DNA of 64,000 nt from Micromonospora_E sp048060115 (GCF_048060115.1 NZ_JBHMIM010000040.1:1-64000), one strand, 5' to 3'; shown: positions 52,272-62,443, numbered from the stretch's first letter. The notes: generated by a model not told the origin, from the sequence alone. Numbers and translations are program-made.

Positions 52272-52604
52272 TCAGCGGGAGAGGCTACGGCGCGACATCG
52301 ACCGCCACAGGTCGTTGCTGGGCCGCATCTGATCCATCAACTCCCGCTCCCATTCGTTCTCTACCTCGACTCCCGCCTTGTCGCAGGCGCTACGCGCCAC
52401 ATCGGTGCCGTCGGCGAACTGGTCGCCCCACTCCCCGTCCTCACCCAACAGGACGATCCGCGCGCCACGCTTGCCGACGTACTCGATGACCGCCTTCGCG
52501 CCGCCGTGGTCAGCGGCGAAGGACCGGATGCCAGCGACCAGCCCGGAGGGTGCCTCCGTGGGAACGGATTCGGTCGCCAGCGTCGTATCGGAACCATCTG
52601 CCAT
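52272..52604 (-). CDS. Hypothetical small acidic protein
   Basis: A 110-residue acidic soluble protein: a disordered N-terminus (about 1-20) and an alpha/beta core with GLVAGIRSFAADHGGAKAVI, GARIVLLGEDGEWGDQFADG and a helix EVENEWERELMDQM. No family is recognised. ATG at 52604 follows TACGCT by 6 nt and no Shine-Dalgarno sequence exists, consistent with a leaderless transcript. Confidence 0.65.
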   Translation of the reverse strand: MADGSDTTLATESVPTEAPSGLVAGIRSFAADHGGAKAVIEYVGKRGARIVLLGEDGEWGDQFADGTDVARSACDKAGVEVENEWERELMDQMRPSNDLWRSMSRRSLSR

Positions 52605-52823
52605 GGCCGAAGCGTAAGCAGAGCGAAGACCTTTCGCCGATCGGATGTCGGCTTTTTGTGACTCCAATTACCCGCAGGTTTAAGAACGCCCACCGACCCT
52701 TGATGGTGATTTGAGCCATCAAAGATGGACAAAGTTGCTCCGGCAATCGCTACTAAAAGCGACAAACGGCCATCCAAAGTTCAATACGGGCGCCGACCTG
52801 GTTCCCCACCAGGTGAACCAGGC
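52605..52823. other. AT-rich gap with overlapping hairpins near the ctaB end
   Basis: Base composition drops in 52620-52790. TTGATGG (52700-52706) pairs with CCATCAA (52716-52722). At the ctaB side ACCTGGT/ACCAGGT (52797-52803 with 52809-52815) and CCTGGTTC/GAACCAGG (52798-52805 with 52816-52823) are mutually exclusive stems, one of which probably terminates ctaB. No gene is visible. Confidence 0.5.
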
Positions 52824-53810
52824 TCAGACCAGCGCGTCCAGCGCCACGGCGACGAACACGACCGTGAGGTAGGTGTTGGACCAGTGGAACAGCCGCATCG
52901 GCCGTACCGCCTCGCCACGGGCGGAGCGCCGCTGCAGGCGATGCGCCTCCAGTAGGAAGACCGCACCGACGACCAGCACGGGCACCGCGTAGATCAACGA
53001 CATGCCCAGCGGCCAGACCACCACCGACGACGCCACCGTCAACCAGGTGAACAGAACGATCTCGACGTTGACCCGGCGGGCCGAGGCGACCACCGGCAAC
53101 ATCGGGATGCCGGCCCGCGCGTAGTCCTGCTTGTACTTGATGGCCAGCGCGTAGAAGTGCGGCAGCTGCCAGAAGAACACCACCGCGAACAGGCCCCAGG
53201 CCACCGGTGACAGCCCCCCGGTGACCGCGGCCCAGCCGATCAGCACCGGCGCCGCCCCGCACGCGCCACCCCAGAAGGTGTTCTGCGGAGTCGTGCGCTT
53301 GAGCCACAACGTGTACACCAGGTCGTAGTAGACGATGGCCGCCAACGTCAGACCCGCCGCGAGCCAGTTGGTGAAGACCGCCATCAACGTCACCGAGGCC
53401 ACGGCGAGCACCAGGCCGAAGACCAGCGCGTGCCGGGGAGTCACCACGTGCGCCGGCAACGGACGACGCTTCGTGCGACGCATCAACTGGTCGATGTCGC
53501 GGTCGATGTAGCAGTTCAACGCGTTCGCCGCGCCAGCGGCCAGGGACCCGCCGATCAGCACCACCGCGACCAGCCCGAGCGGCGGCAGACCACCGGCGGC
53601 GATCATCATCGTCGGCACGGTCGTGATCAGCAGCAACTCGACGATGCGCGGCTTGGTCAGCGACACGTACGCCCGGACCACCGCCAGCAGGTCGGGTGCG
53701 GTCACCGCGGCCGTTCCGGCCACCGGCTGCCCGGACGTCGCGTCCGGCTCGGCGGTGGTGGACGTGACCCGCGCCCGGTCGTAGCTGGGGCGCTCGGTGA
53801 CCATGCTCAC
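52824..53810 (-). CDS. ctaB: Protohaem IX farnesyltransferase
   Basis: Converts haem B to haem O by farnesyl transfer, an early step for cytochrome oxidase haem. It is a 328-residue UbiA-family membrane protein with nine predicted helices. The Asp-rich motifs are AANALNCYIDRDIDQLMRRT and KYKQDYARAGIPMLPVV, preceded by LTKPRIVELLLIT. GTG at 53810 has GGAAGG 8 nt upstream; the ATG two codons later is possible. Divergent from tkt, as ctaB and tkt are neighbours in mycobacteria. Confidence 0.94.
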   Translation of the reverse strand: MSMVTERPSYDRARVTSTTAEPDATSGQPVAGTAAVTAPDLLAVVRAYVSLTKPRIVELLLITTVPTMMIAAGGLPPLGLVAVVLIGGSLAAGAANALNCYIDRDIDQLMRRTKRRPLPAHVVTPRHALVFGLVLAVASVTLMAVFTNWLAAGLTLAAIVYYDLVYTLWLKRTTPQNTFWGGACGAAPVLIGWAAVTGGLSPVAWGLFAVVFFWQLPHFYALAIKYKQDYARAGIPMLPVVASARRVNVEIVLFTWLTVASSVVVWPLGMSLIYAVPVLVVGAVFLLEAHRLQRRSARGEAVRPMRLFHWSNTYLTVVFVAVALDALV

Positions 53811-54128
53811 GGATTGCACCTTCCGGCGTCGGCGGGGGTGGCTTTCCAACTGACGGCGACCAACCGGCCGGCGCGCCTCCGACAGCGTACGCGCAGGTAT
53901 TTCGCCTGCCCGGCCACCCCTTGACCCGGTGCCGGTCATCACATCGGGCAGCCGTTCCACCGGGCACTATACGTATCCCCCGACAGTCGGTGGCCGACGA
54001 CGACGGCGACCGACGACCGACGGTGACCATCCGGTTGTCGAGATCGGCGGGCGGATGTTCAACCCTGCTCGATAGGGTCGTGACGAGGGTTCCGCTACCT
54101 GCCCGCTTGGACGAGGAGAACACCCACC
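53811..54128. promoter_or_regulatory. Divergent ctaB/tkt promoter region
   Basis: This 318-nt gap has a good minus-strand -10 hexamer TATAGT (53971-53966) for ctaB and a plus-strand TAGGGT (54073-54078) for tkt. The tkt ribosome site GAGGAG is just upstream of 54129. No gene is evident in between. Confidence 0.45.
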
Positions 54129-56264
54129 GTGGCTGCGACACCAACCGATGCCCCCCTGAACTGGTCCGACCTCGACCGCCGCGCGGTCGACACCGCACGT
54201 GTGCTGGCCGCCGACGCCGTGGAAAAATCCGGCAACGGCCACCCCGGCACCGCGATGAGCCTCGCCCCTGCGGCGTACCTGCTGTTCAACCGGGTCATGC
54301 GGCACGACCCGAGCGACCCGGACTGGGCCGGCCGGGACCGTTTCGTGCTCTCCGCCGGTCACTCCAGCCTGACGCTGTACGTCCAGCTCTACTTCTCCGG
54401 ATACGGGCTGGGCCTGGAGGACCTCAAGTCGTTGCGGCAGTGGGGTTCACTGACCCCCGGACACCCGGAGCACGGCCACACCCGTGGCGTCGAGACCACC
54501 ACCGGCCCACTCGGCCAGGGACTGGCCAACGGCGTCGGCATGGCGATGGCCGCCCGCCGCGAACGCGGTCTGCTCGACCCGGACGCCCCCGCCGGTGAGT
54601 CGATCTTCGATCACAACGTGTGGGTGATCGCCTCCGACGGCGACATCGAGGAGGGCATCACCCACGAGGCGAGCGCGCTGGCCGGTCACCAGAAGCTCGG
54701 CAACCTGACCGTCGTCTACGACGACAACCAGATCTCCATCGAGGACGACACCCGGATCGCGCTCAGCGAGGATGTCGCCGCCCGGTACGCCGCGTACGGC
54801 TGGCACGTGCAGACCGTCGACTGGCGGGCCGGCGCCGCCGGTGACGGCGAGTACCACGAGGACGTCGAGGCGCTGTACGCGGCGCTGACCGCCGCCCGGG
54901 CCGAGACCGACCGCCCGTCGTTCATCGCGCTGCGCACCATCATCGGCTGGCCGGCACCGAAGAAGCAGAACACCGGCAAGATCCACGGTTCGGCGCTCGG
55001 TGCCGACGAGGTCGCCGCCACCAAGGAGATCCTCGGCTTCGACCCCGGCCAGCACTTCGCCGTCGACGACAAGGTGCTCACCCACATCCGGGAGGTACTG
55101 GACCGGGGCCGGCAGGCACACACGGCGTGGGCCGAGAAGTACGACGCCTGGGCGCAGGCCAACCCCGAGCGCAAGGCCCTGCACGACCGGCTCGCCACCC
55201 GTACCCTGCCGGACGGCTGGACCGAGGCGTTGCCGAGCTGGCCGGCGGACCCGAAGGGGGTCGCCACCCGGGCCGCCTCCGGCAACGTCCTCAACGCGCT
55301 CGCCGCCGAACTGCCGGAGCTGTGGGGCGGCTCGGCCGACCTGGCCGAGAGCAACAACACCACGATGAAGGGCGAGCCGTCGTTCGTCCCGGCCGAGTAC
55401 GCCACCGAGGCGTTCCCCGGGCAAGAGTTCGGCCGCACCCTGCACTTCGGCATCCGCGAGCACGCCATGGGGGCGATCCTCAACGGCATCGCGCTGCACG
55501 GCGGCACCCGTCCGTACGGCGGCACCTTCCTGGTGTTCAGCGACTACATGCGCCCGGCGGTGCGGCTGGCCGCGTTGATGAAGCTGCCGGTCGTCTACGT
55601 CTGGACCCACGACTCGATCGGTCTCGGCGAGGACGGCCCCACCCACCAGCCGATCGAGCACCTGTCCGCGCTACGCGCCATCCCCGGGCTGGACGTCGTC
55701 CGCCCGGCCGACGCCAACGAGACCGCCTGGGCGTGGCGGGTCGCCCTGGAGCACACCGACCGGCCGACCGCGCTCGCGCTGACCCGCCAGGCGGTGCCGG
55801 TGATCGACCGCGACACGTACGCGTCCGCCGAAGGGGTCCGCAAGGGCGGCTACGTGCTGGCCGAGGCCGGCAACGCCCAACCGGCGGTGATCCTGATGGG
55901 CAGCGGTTCGGAGGTGCAGCTGCTGCTCACCGCCCGGGAACGACTCGAAGCCGAGGGGACCCCCACCCGGGTCGTGTCGATGCCCTGTCAGGAGTGGTTC
56001 ACCGAGCAGGACGAGGCGTACCGCGAGTCGGTGCTGCCGCGCGGGGTCAAGGCGCGGGTCAGCGTCGAGGCCGGAATCGGCATGTCCTGGCGCGGGCTGG
56101 TCGGCGACTGTGGCGAATCGGTCAGCATTGAACACTACGGGGCCAGTGCTCCGTACCAGGTGCTGTTCGAGCAGTTCGGCTTCACCGCCGACGCCGTGGT
56201 GGCGGCCGCACACGCGTCGCTGACCCGGGTCGGCGCCATCACCGGCACCACCACCGGAAACTGA
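54129..56264 (+). CDS. tkt: Transketolase
   Basis: A thiamine diphosphate enzyme exchanging two-carbon units in the non-oxidative pentose phosphate pathway, 711 residues. It has the N-terminal KSGNGHPGTAMSLAPAAYLL, the ThDP motif ASDGDIEEGITHEASALAGH to VYDDNQISIE, and the pyrimidine domain with FGIREHAMGAILNGIALHG. GTG at 54129 with GAGGAG upstream. First gene of a run to pgl; tal follows after 11 nt. Confidence 0.96.
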   Translation: MAATPTDAPLNWSDLDRRAVDTARVLAADAVEKSGNGHPGTAMSLAPAAYLLFNRVMRHDPSDPDWAGRDRFVLSAGHSSLTLYVQLYFSGYGLGLEDLKSLRQWGSLTPGHPEHGHTRGVETTTGPLGQGLANGVGMAMAARRERGLLDPDAPAGESIFDHNVWVIASDGDIEEGITHEASALAGHQKLGNLTVVYDDNQISIEDDTRIALSEDVAARYAAYGWHVQTVDWRAGAAGDGEYHEDVEALYAALTAARAETDRPSFIALRTIIGWPAPKKQNTGKIHGSALGADEVAATKEILGFDPGQHFAVDDKVLTHIREVLDRGRQAHTAWAEKYDAWAQANPERKALHDRLATRTLPDGWTEALPSWPADPKGVATRAASGNVLNALAAELPELWGGSADLAESNNTTMKGEPSFVPAEYATEAFPGQEFGRTLHFGIREHAMGAILNGIALHGGTRPYGGTFLVFSDYMRPAVRLAALMKLPVVYVWTHDSIGLGEDGPTHQPIEHLSALRAIPGLDVVRPADANETAWAWRVALEHTDRPTALALTRQAVPVIDRDTYASAEGVRKGGYVLAEAGNAQPAVILMGSGSEVQLLLTARERLEAEGTPTRVVSMPCQEWFTEQDEAYRESVLPRGVKARVSVEAGIGMSWRGLVGDCGESVSIEHYGASAPYQVLFEQFGFTADAVVAAAHASLTRVGAITGTTTGN

Positions 56265-56275
56265 GGAGGCTCCAG

Positions 56276-57454
56276 ATGACGGACCGATTGGGTGAGCTCA
56301 CCGCCGCTGGCGTGGCGGTCTGGCTCGACGACCTGTCCCGGCAACGGCTGAGCACCGGCAACCTGGACCAGCTGCGTCGTGAGAAGCACGTCGCCGGCGT
56401 CACCACCAACCCGACCATCTTCGCCGCCGCGCTGGCCGACGCCGACGAGTACAACTGGCAGCTACGTGACCTGGCCGCCCGGGGCGTCAGCGTCGACGAG
56501 GCGGTCCGCATGCTCACCACGTACGACGTGCGGTGGGGCTGCGACGTGATGCGCCCGGCGTACGAGACCAGCGCCGGCATCGACGGCCGGGTGTCGATCG
56601 AGGTCGACCCCCGGCTGGCGTACCGCACCGCGGAGACCGTCGCCGAGGCCAAGGCCCTGTGGTGGCTGGTCGACCGCCCCAACCTGTACATCAAGATCCC
56701 GGCGACCGAGGCCGGGCTGCCGGCGATCACCGCCACCCTGGCCGAGGGGATCAGCGTCAACGTCACGCTGATCTTCTCGCTGGACCGCTACGTCGCGGTG
56801 ATGGAGGCGTTCCTCGACGGGCTGGAGCAGGCCAGGGCCAACGGGCACGACCTGACCAGCATCGGGTCGGTCGCGTCGTTCTTCATTTCCCGGGTGGACT
56901 CCGAGGTCGACAAGCGGCTCGACAAGATCGGCAGCGAGCAGGCCAAGGCACTCAAGGGCAGGGCCGCCGTGGCCAACGCCCAGCTGGCGTACGAGCGGTA
57001 CGCCGAGATCTTCTCCTCGGCCCGCTGGCAGGCCCTGGCCGACGCCGGCGCCCACCCGCAGCGCCCGTTGTGGGCCTCCACCTCGACGAAGAACCCGGCC
57101 TACCGGGACGTTCTCTACGTCGAGGAGCTGATCGCCCCCGGCACGGTCAACACGATGCCGGAATCGGTGGTGCACGCCTACGCCGACCACGGCGAGACCC
57201 GCGGCGACACGGTCACCGGCGCCTACCCGGCCGCCCGGCAGGTCCTCGCCGACCTGGTCGAGGTCGGCATCGACCTCGACGACGTGGTCAAGACCCTGGA
57301 GTCCGAGGGCGTGCAGAAGTTCGAGGCGAGCTGGCAGGAACTGCTCGACGGAGTGCGCTCGTCGCTGGACGCGGCGGCGGCCGGGGCCGGAGAGCCCAAC
57401 GCGGCGGCGAAGGACAACGCCGCCGCCGCGAGGCAGGCCGGAGGCAACGCATGA
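56276..57454 (+). CDS. tal: Transaldolase (long actinobacterial type)
   Basis: Transfers dihydroxyacetone units between sugar phosphates. It has 392 residues, with the Schiff-base lysine K140 in RPNLYIKIPAT. VTTNPTIF (42-49) and FFISRVDSEVDKRLD are family motifs. The Ala-rich C-terminal 40 residues look disordered. ATG at 56276 has GAGGAGG upstream. Its stop overlaps pgi by 4 nt (ATGA). Confidence 0.95.
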   Translation: MTDRLGELTAAGVAVWLDDLSRQRLSTGNLDQLRREKHVAGVTTNPTIFAAALADADEYNWQLRDLAARGVSVDEAVRMLTTYDVRWGCDVMRPAYETSAGIDGRVSIEVDPRLAYRTAETVAEAKALWWLVDRPNLYIKIPATEAGLPAITATLAEGISVNVTLIFSLDRYVAVMEAFLDGLEQARANGHDLTSIGSVASFFISRVDSEVDKRLDKIGSEQAKALKGRAAVANAQLAYERYAEIFSSARWQALADAGAHPQRPLWASTSTKNPAYRDVLYVEELIAPGTVNTMPESVVHAYADHGETRGDTVTGAYPAARQVLADLVEVGIDLDDVVKTLESEGVQKFEASWQELLDGVRSSLDAAAAGAGEPNAAAKDNAAAARQAGGNA

Positions 57455-59100
57455 GCGACTTCTTCGACGGCGGCGTGGAGGCCGCCGCCGGGCTGAGCGT
57501 CTACGGCGCCGGAGCGGTCGACGCCTCGGCCGCCTCGTCCACCCGGGGCGCGCTGGTCGCCGACGGCGTACCGGCCTCGCTGGTCGGCAAGGACTCCAGT
57601 CTGTGGGGTCCGGACGCCGAAGCCGAAGCGAAGATCCGGCTGGGCTGGCTGGACGCCTTCACCCGCAGCCGCGACCTGCTGCCGCAGCTCGCCGAACTGC
57701 GGGCGGAGCTGGGCGACCTGGACCACGTGGTGCTCGCCGGGATGGGCGGATCGTCGCTGGCGCCCGAGGTGATCTCGCTCACCGTCGGCAAGCCGGTAAC
57801 CGTGCTGGACACCACCGACCCGCACCAGGTGCGGGCGGCGCTCGGCGACCGGCTGGACCGCACCGTCGTGGTGGTGGCCAGCAAGTCCGGCGGCACCGTG
57901 GAGACCGACAGCCACCGTCGCGCGTACTGGCAGGCGTTCCTCGACTCAGGGCTGGGCGAGGCGGAGGCCGGACGCCGCTTCGTGATCGTCACCGACCCCG
58001 GCTCGCCGCTGGCCGCCACCGCCGAGGAGATGGGTGCCTTCGTGGTGCTCGCCGACCCGGAGGTCGGCGGACGCTACTCGGCGCTGACCGCGTTCGGGCT
58101 GGTCCCTTCGGCGCTGGCCGGCGTCGACGTGGTCGAACTGCTCGACCAGGCACAGGAGCTGGCCGCAGCGCTCGGCGGCGACCGCGACAACCCGGGGCTG
58201 GCGCTCGGCGCCGCCCTGGGCGCGGCCGCCACCACCGGCCGGGACAAGATCGCGCTGATCTCCGACGGCACCGGCATCGAAGGGCTCGGCGACTGGATCG
58301 AGCAGCTGGTCGCCGAGTCGACCGGCAAGGACGGCATCGGCATCCTGCCGGTCGTCGTCGAGGCACCGGACTCCCCCGGTGCCGCCGGTACCGACGTGCT
58401 GACCGTCACCTACGGCGGGTCCGGCCAGCCGGGCGGCGTTCCCGGCGGCGGGGTGCGGCCCGATCTGGCGGTCAACGGCCCGCTCGGCGCGCAGTTCCTG
58501 GTCTGGGAGTACGCCACCGCGATCGCCGGCCGGGTGCTCGGCATCGACCCGTTCAACCAGCCGAACGTCACCGAGTCCAAGGAGAACACCAACCGGATCC
58601 TGTCGGCCGGGCCGCCGGCGGAGGCACCGGCGTACGTCGACGGGGCGATCGAGGTGTACGGACCGGCTGATCTGCCGGGCGAGTTGCCCGGCGCGTTGCG
58701 CTGGTTGATCGACGGGGCCGGCACCGACGGCTACCTCGCGGTGATGGCCTACCTGGACCGGTTCGGTGACGCCGACGCGGCCGGGGTACGCCCGCTGCTG
58801 GCGGCGGCCGCCGGCCGGCCGGTTACCTTCGGCTGGGGGCCGCGGTTCCTGCACTCCACCGGCCAGTACCACAAGGGCGGCCCGCAGGTCGGCGCCTTCC
58901 TGCAGATCACCGGCACCGTCGCCGAGGATCTGCCGGTGCCGGGACGGCCGTACAGCTTCGGCGAGCTGCAGGCGGCGCAGGCCGCCGGTGACCGCGAGGC
59001 TCTCGCCGGGCGGGGTCGGCCGCTGCTGCGGCTGCACCTGACCGATCGGACCGCCGGTGTCGCCCAACTCCTGGACACGATCCGAAACCTGCCCAGCTGA
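57451..59100 (+). CDS. pgi: Glucose-6-phosphate isomerase
   Basis: A 549-residue SIS-fold enzyme interconverting glucose-6-P and fructose-6-P. It shows VLAGMGGSSLAPEV, VVVASKSGGTVETDSHRRAY, GGRYSALTAFGLVPSALAG, and a C-terminal HSTGQYHKGGPQVGAFLQ. Its length and sequence belong to the tal-linked type found in actinobacteria and cyanobacteria. ATG overlaps the tal stop. Its presence in the operon joins glycolysis to the pentose phosphate route. Confidence 0.93.
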   Translation: MSDFFDGGVEAAAGLSVYGAGAVDASAASSTRGALVADGVPASLVGKDSSLWGPDAEAEAKIRLGWLDAFTRSRDLLPQLAELRAELGDLDHVVLAGMGGSSLAPEVISLTVGKPVTVLDTTDPHQVRAALGDRLDRTVVVVASKSGGTVETDSHRRAYWQAFLDSGLGEAEAGRRFVIVTDPGSPLAATAEEMGAFVVLADPEVGGRYSALTAFGLVPSALAGVDVVELLDQAQELAAALGGDRDNPGLALGAALGAAATTGRDKIALISDGTGIEGLGDWIEQLVAESTGKDGIGILPVVVEAPDSPGAAGTDVLTVTYGGSGQPGGVPGGGVRPDLAVNGPLGAQFLVWEYATAIAGRVLGIDPFNQPNVTESKENTNRILSAGPPAEAPAYVDGAIEVYGPADLPGELPGALRWLIDGAGTDGYLAVMAYLDRFGDADAAGVRPLLAAAAGRPVTFGWGPRFLHSTGQYHKGGPQVGAFLQITGTVAEDLPVPGRPYSFGELQAAQAAGDREALAGRGRPLLRLHLTDRTAGVAQLLDTIRNLPS

Positions 59101-59136
59101 CAATTGGTCCGGAGAGAAACGGACTGAGGAGGCGAC

Positions 59137-60651
59137 GTGAACCCCCTGCGCGACCCGCAGGACCGGCGGCTGCCGCGCATCCCGGAGCCCTGTGCTCTGG
59201 TGATTTTCGGTGTCACCGGTGATCTGGCCCGAAAGAAACTGCTACCCGGCATCTACGACCTGGCCAACCGGGGGCTGCTGCCACCCGGCTTCGTGGTGCT
59301 CGGCTTCGCCCGGCGGGACTGGACCGACGGCGACTTCGAGTCGCTGGCGCACGACTCCGCCAAGGAGTACGCGCGTACCCCCTGGCGCGAAGAGGTCTGG
59401 GCCCGGCTGGCCGGCAACATCAAGTTCGTCGGCGGCTCGTTCGACGACGACGCGGCGTTCGACAAGTTGTCGGCCTGCCTGGACGGGCTGCGCGAGTCGC
59501 ACGGCATCCACGGCAACGCGGCGTTCTACTTCTCGATCCCGCCGTCGGCGTTCCCGCAGGTGCTCAAGCAGTTGGCGCGCACCGGCATGGCCGACAACGA
59601 GCGGTGCGGGGGCTGGCGCCGGGTAGTGGTGGAGAAGCCGTTCGGTTACGACCTGCCGTCGGCGAAGGCGCTCAACGACCTGGTCGACGACGTCTTCACC
59701 CGCGACGATGTGTTCCGCATCGACCACTACCTGGGCAAGGAGACCGTCCAGAACATCATGGCGTTGCGGTTCGCCAACAACCTGTTCGAGCCGTTGTGGA
59801 ACTCCAAGTACGTCGACTCGGTGCAGATCACCATGGCCGAGGACGTCGGAATCGGCAGCCGGGCGGGGTTCTACGACGACACCGGCGCTGCCCGTGACGT
59901 GGTGCAGAACCACCTGCTGCAGCTGCTCGCCCTGGTCACGATGGAGGAGCCGACCAGTTTCGACGCCGAGGAGATCCGGGCGGAGAAGCTGAAGGTGCTG
60001 CGGGCGATCAGCCTGCCCGCCGACGTGGCCGCCGGCACCGTCCGGGGGCAGTACCTGCGCGGCTGGGTGGCCGGTCAGCGGGCCGGCGGCTACCTGGAGG
60101 AGCCGAACGTTCCCGCCGACTCGACCACCGAGACGTATGTGGCGATGCGACTGGGGATCCAGAACCGCAGGTGGGCGGGGGTGCCGTTTTATTTGCGCGC
60201 AGGAAAGCGGTTGCCCCGGCGGGTGACCGAGGTCGCGGTGATGTTCAAGACGGCACCACACCTGCCGTTCAACCGCACCGACGTGGAGATGCTCAGCAGC
60301 AACCAGCTGGTCATCCGGGTGCAGCCGGACGAAGGCGTGGTGCTCAAGTTCGGCGCCAAGGTGCCGGGCACCACCATGGAGGTCCGCGACATCGCGATGG
60401 ACTTCCAGTACGGCGAGGCCTTCACCGAGGCCAGCCCGGAAGCGTACGAGCGGTTGGTGCTCGACGTACTGATCGGCGATCGCACGCTCTTCCCGGACGC
60501 CGCCGAGGTGGAGCAGAGCTGGCGGGTCATCGACCCCCTCGAACAGGCCTGGCAGGGCACCAAGCCGGAGCAGTACCGGGCCGGCGAGTGGGGGCCCCGG
60601 GCCGCCGACGAGATGCTGGCCCGCGAGGGCCGATCCTGGAGGAGAGCATGA
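59137..60651 (+). CDS. zwf: Glucose-6-phosphate 1-dehydrogenase
   Basis: NADP-dependent first step of the oxidative pentose phosphate pathway, 504 residues. Nucleotide motif FGVTGDLARKKLLPGIYDL, EKPFG, and the active-site RIDHYLGKE (194-202, with H197 and K201). GTG at 59137 has GGAGG upstream. Its stop overlaps opcA by 4 nt, an arrangement conserved because OpcA assists Zwf. Confidence 0.96.
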   Translation: MNPLRDPQDRRLPRIPEPCALVIFGVTGDLARKKLLPGIYDLANRGLLPPGFVVLGFARRDWTDGDFESLAHDSAKEYARTPWREEVWARLAGNIKFVGGSFDDDAAFDKLSACLDGLRESHGIHGNAAFYFSIPPSAFPQVLKQLARTGMADNERCGGWRRVVVEKPFGYDLPSAKALNDLVDDVFTRDDVFRIDHYLGKETVQNIMALRFANNLFEPLWNSKYVDSVQITMAEDVGIGSRAGFYDDTGAARDVVQNHLLQLLALVTMEEPTSFDAEEIRAEKLKVLRAISLPADVAAGTVRGQYLRGWVAGQRAGGYLEEPNVPADSTTETYVAMRLGIQNRRWAGVPFYLRAGKRLPRRVTEVAVMFKTAPHLPFNRTDVEMLSSNQLVIRVQPDEGVVLKFGAKVPGTTMEVRDIAMDFQYGEAFTEASPEAYERLVLDVLIGDRTLFPDAAEVEQSWRVIDPLEQAWQGTKPEQYRAGEWGPRAADEMLAREGRSWRRA

Positions 60652-61655
60652 TCAGCCTGTGGGACACCACCGGCAACGAGGTGGTCAAGGCGTTGGCCGC
60701 CGAACGGCGCAGTGCCGGCGGGGTGGCCAGCGGGATGGCGCTGACACTTATCGTCGTGGTCGACGAGAAGCGGGTACGCGAGGCGGAGGCGGCAGCCACC
60801 ATCGCCGCCGCCGCCCACCCGTGCCGACTGCTCGTCGTGGTCCGCGCTGACATCGACCGCAAACGCAGCCGGCTCGACGCCGAAGTGGTCGTCGGCGGCC
60901 GGCTCGGACCCTGCGAGGCCGTGGTGATGCGGACCTCCGGCCGGCTCGCGCTGCACGCCGAGTCGGTCGTGATGCCGCTGCTGGTGCCGGACGTGCCGGT
61001 GGTCACCTGGTGGCACGGTGAGCCGCCGGAGCAGATCGCCAACGACTACCTCGGGGTGGTCGCCGACCGGCGGATCACCGACTCGGCGCAGGCCCCGAAC
61101 CCGGTGCAGGCGCTGCTGCAACGGGCCGTCGACTACGCCTCCGGCGACACCGACCTGGCCTGGACCCGGATCACCCCGTGGCGCACCCTGGTCGCCGGGG
61201 CGTTCGACACCACCGATGCGCGAATCACCGGCGCCACGGTGACCGCGCCCCGGGCCGACCCGACCGCCGCGCTGATGATCAGCTGGCTGGCCGCCCGGCT
61301 CGGCATCACGCCACGCTGGGAGGAGACCACGACGTCGCCCCGGATGCGCTCGGTGGAGCTGCGCTGCGCCAACGGCGACGGGCTCAGCATCGTCCGGGAG
61401 GACAGTTCGGCACTGTTCACCCGGACCGGGCAGCCGGAGCGGCAGATGCCGCTGGTCCGCCGGCCGCTCGGCGAGGAACTCGCCGAGGAGCTACGTCGGC
61501 TCGACGCCGACCAGGTCTACTCCGACGCGCTCGGCACCCTCGCCGGGCTGCCGGAGTTGTCGGCCCGGCCCGCCAAGCGGATACACATCTGGAAGGACCC
61601 GGCGGTCCCCGGTACGACCGCACCGGACGCCGAGCCGGCCCGGAGCGGTTCGTGA
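60648..61655 (+). CDS. opcA: Glucose-6-phosphate dehydrogenase assembly protein OpcA
   Basis: A 335-residue protein supporting oligomerisation and activity of Zwf. Family segments include MALTLIVVVDE, PDVPVVTWWHGEPPEQIAND and LRRLDADQVYSDALGTLAGL. It sits between zwf and pgl with 4-nt overlaps on each side (ATGA and GTGA), as in other actinobacteria. Confidence 0.93.
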   Translation: MISLWDTTGNEVVKALAAERRSAGGVASGMALTLIVVVDEKRVREAEAAATIAAAAHPCRLLVVVRADIDRKRSRLDAEVVVGGRLGPCEAVVMRTSGRLALHAESVVMPLLVPDVPVVTWWHGEPPEQIANDYLGVVADRRITDSAQAPNPVQALLQRAVDYASGDTDLAWTRITPWRTLVAGAFDTTDARITGATVTAPRADPTAALMISWLAARLGITPRWEETTTSPRMRSVELRCANGDGLSIVREDSSALFTRTGQPERQMPLVRRPLGEELAEELRRLDADQVYSDALGTLAGLPELSARPAKRIHIWKDPAVPGTTAPDAEPARSGS

Positions 61656-62443
61656 GCGGCTCCGGTCTCGTGGTGCATCCGGACGCCACCGTGCTGGCCA
61701 GCGCGGTGGCGTCCCGGCTCGTCGTACGGCTGCTCGACGCCCAGGCCGACCGGGGCGAAGCGGCGGTGGTGCTGACCGGCGGTCGGGTCGCGGCGGCGGT
61801 GCTACGCGCCGTCGGCGACTTGCCGGCCAGCACCGCGATCGACTGGTCACGGGTCGACATCTGGTGGGGCGACGAACGGTTCCTGCCCGCCGGTGACCCG
61901 GACCGCAACGAGACCCAGGCCCGCGCGGCACTGCTGGACGCGTTGCCACTCGATCCGCAGCGGGTGCACGCGATGCCCGCCGCCGACGGACCGGACGGCG
62001 GCGACCCCGAGGCCGCCGCCGCCCGGTACGCCGCCGTCCTCGACCGGGTCGCCGCCGGCCCGGGTACGGCCCCGCTGCCCCGCTTCGACGTGCTGATGCT
62101 CGGCGTCGGCGAGGACGGGCACGTCGCGTCGGTGTTCCCGGGGCATCCGGTCACCGGCGAGACCCGGCCGGTGGCGGCGGTGCGCGACAGCCCGAAACCG
62201 CCGCCGACCCGAATCACCCTGACCCTGCCGACGATCAACACCGCCGACGAGGTGTGGCTGGTCGCCGCCGGGGCCGACAAGGCGGCGGCGGTCGGCCGCG
62301 CGTACGGCGGTGCCGACCCAGTCGCGGTGCCGGCATCGGGCGTACGCGGCGTGCGGCGCACCTGGTGGCTGCTCGACCGGGCCGCGGCCGACGAGATCGC
62401 GGTGGCCCCGGCGGCTCCGGCTGACAGCTCACCAGCGGGCTAG
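61652..62443 (+). CDS. pgl: 6-phosphogluconolactonase
   Basis: Hydrolyses 6-phosphogluconolactone, second step of the oxidative pentose phosphate pathway. It has 263 residues, DevB/NagB-like fold with WSRVDIWWGDERFLP and FDVLMLGVGEDGHVASVFPGH. GTG at 61652 overlaps the opcA stop. Last gene of the operon, followed by a long hairpin. Confidence 0.94.
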   Translation: MSGSGLVVHPDATVLASAVASRLVVRLLDAQADRGEAAVVLTGGRVAAAVLRAVGDLPASTAIDWSRVDIWWGDERFLPAGDPDRNETQARAALLDALPLDPQRVHAMPAADGPDGGDPEAAAARYAAVLDRVAAGPGTAPLPRFDVLMLGVGEDGHVASVFPGHPVTGETRPVAAVRDSPKPPPTRITLTLPTINTADEVWLVAAGADKAAAVGRAYGGADPVAVPASGVRGVRRTWWLLDRAAADEIAVAPAAPADSSPAG

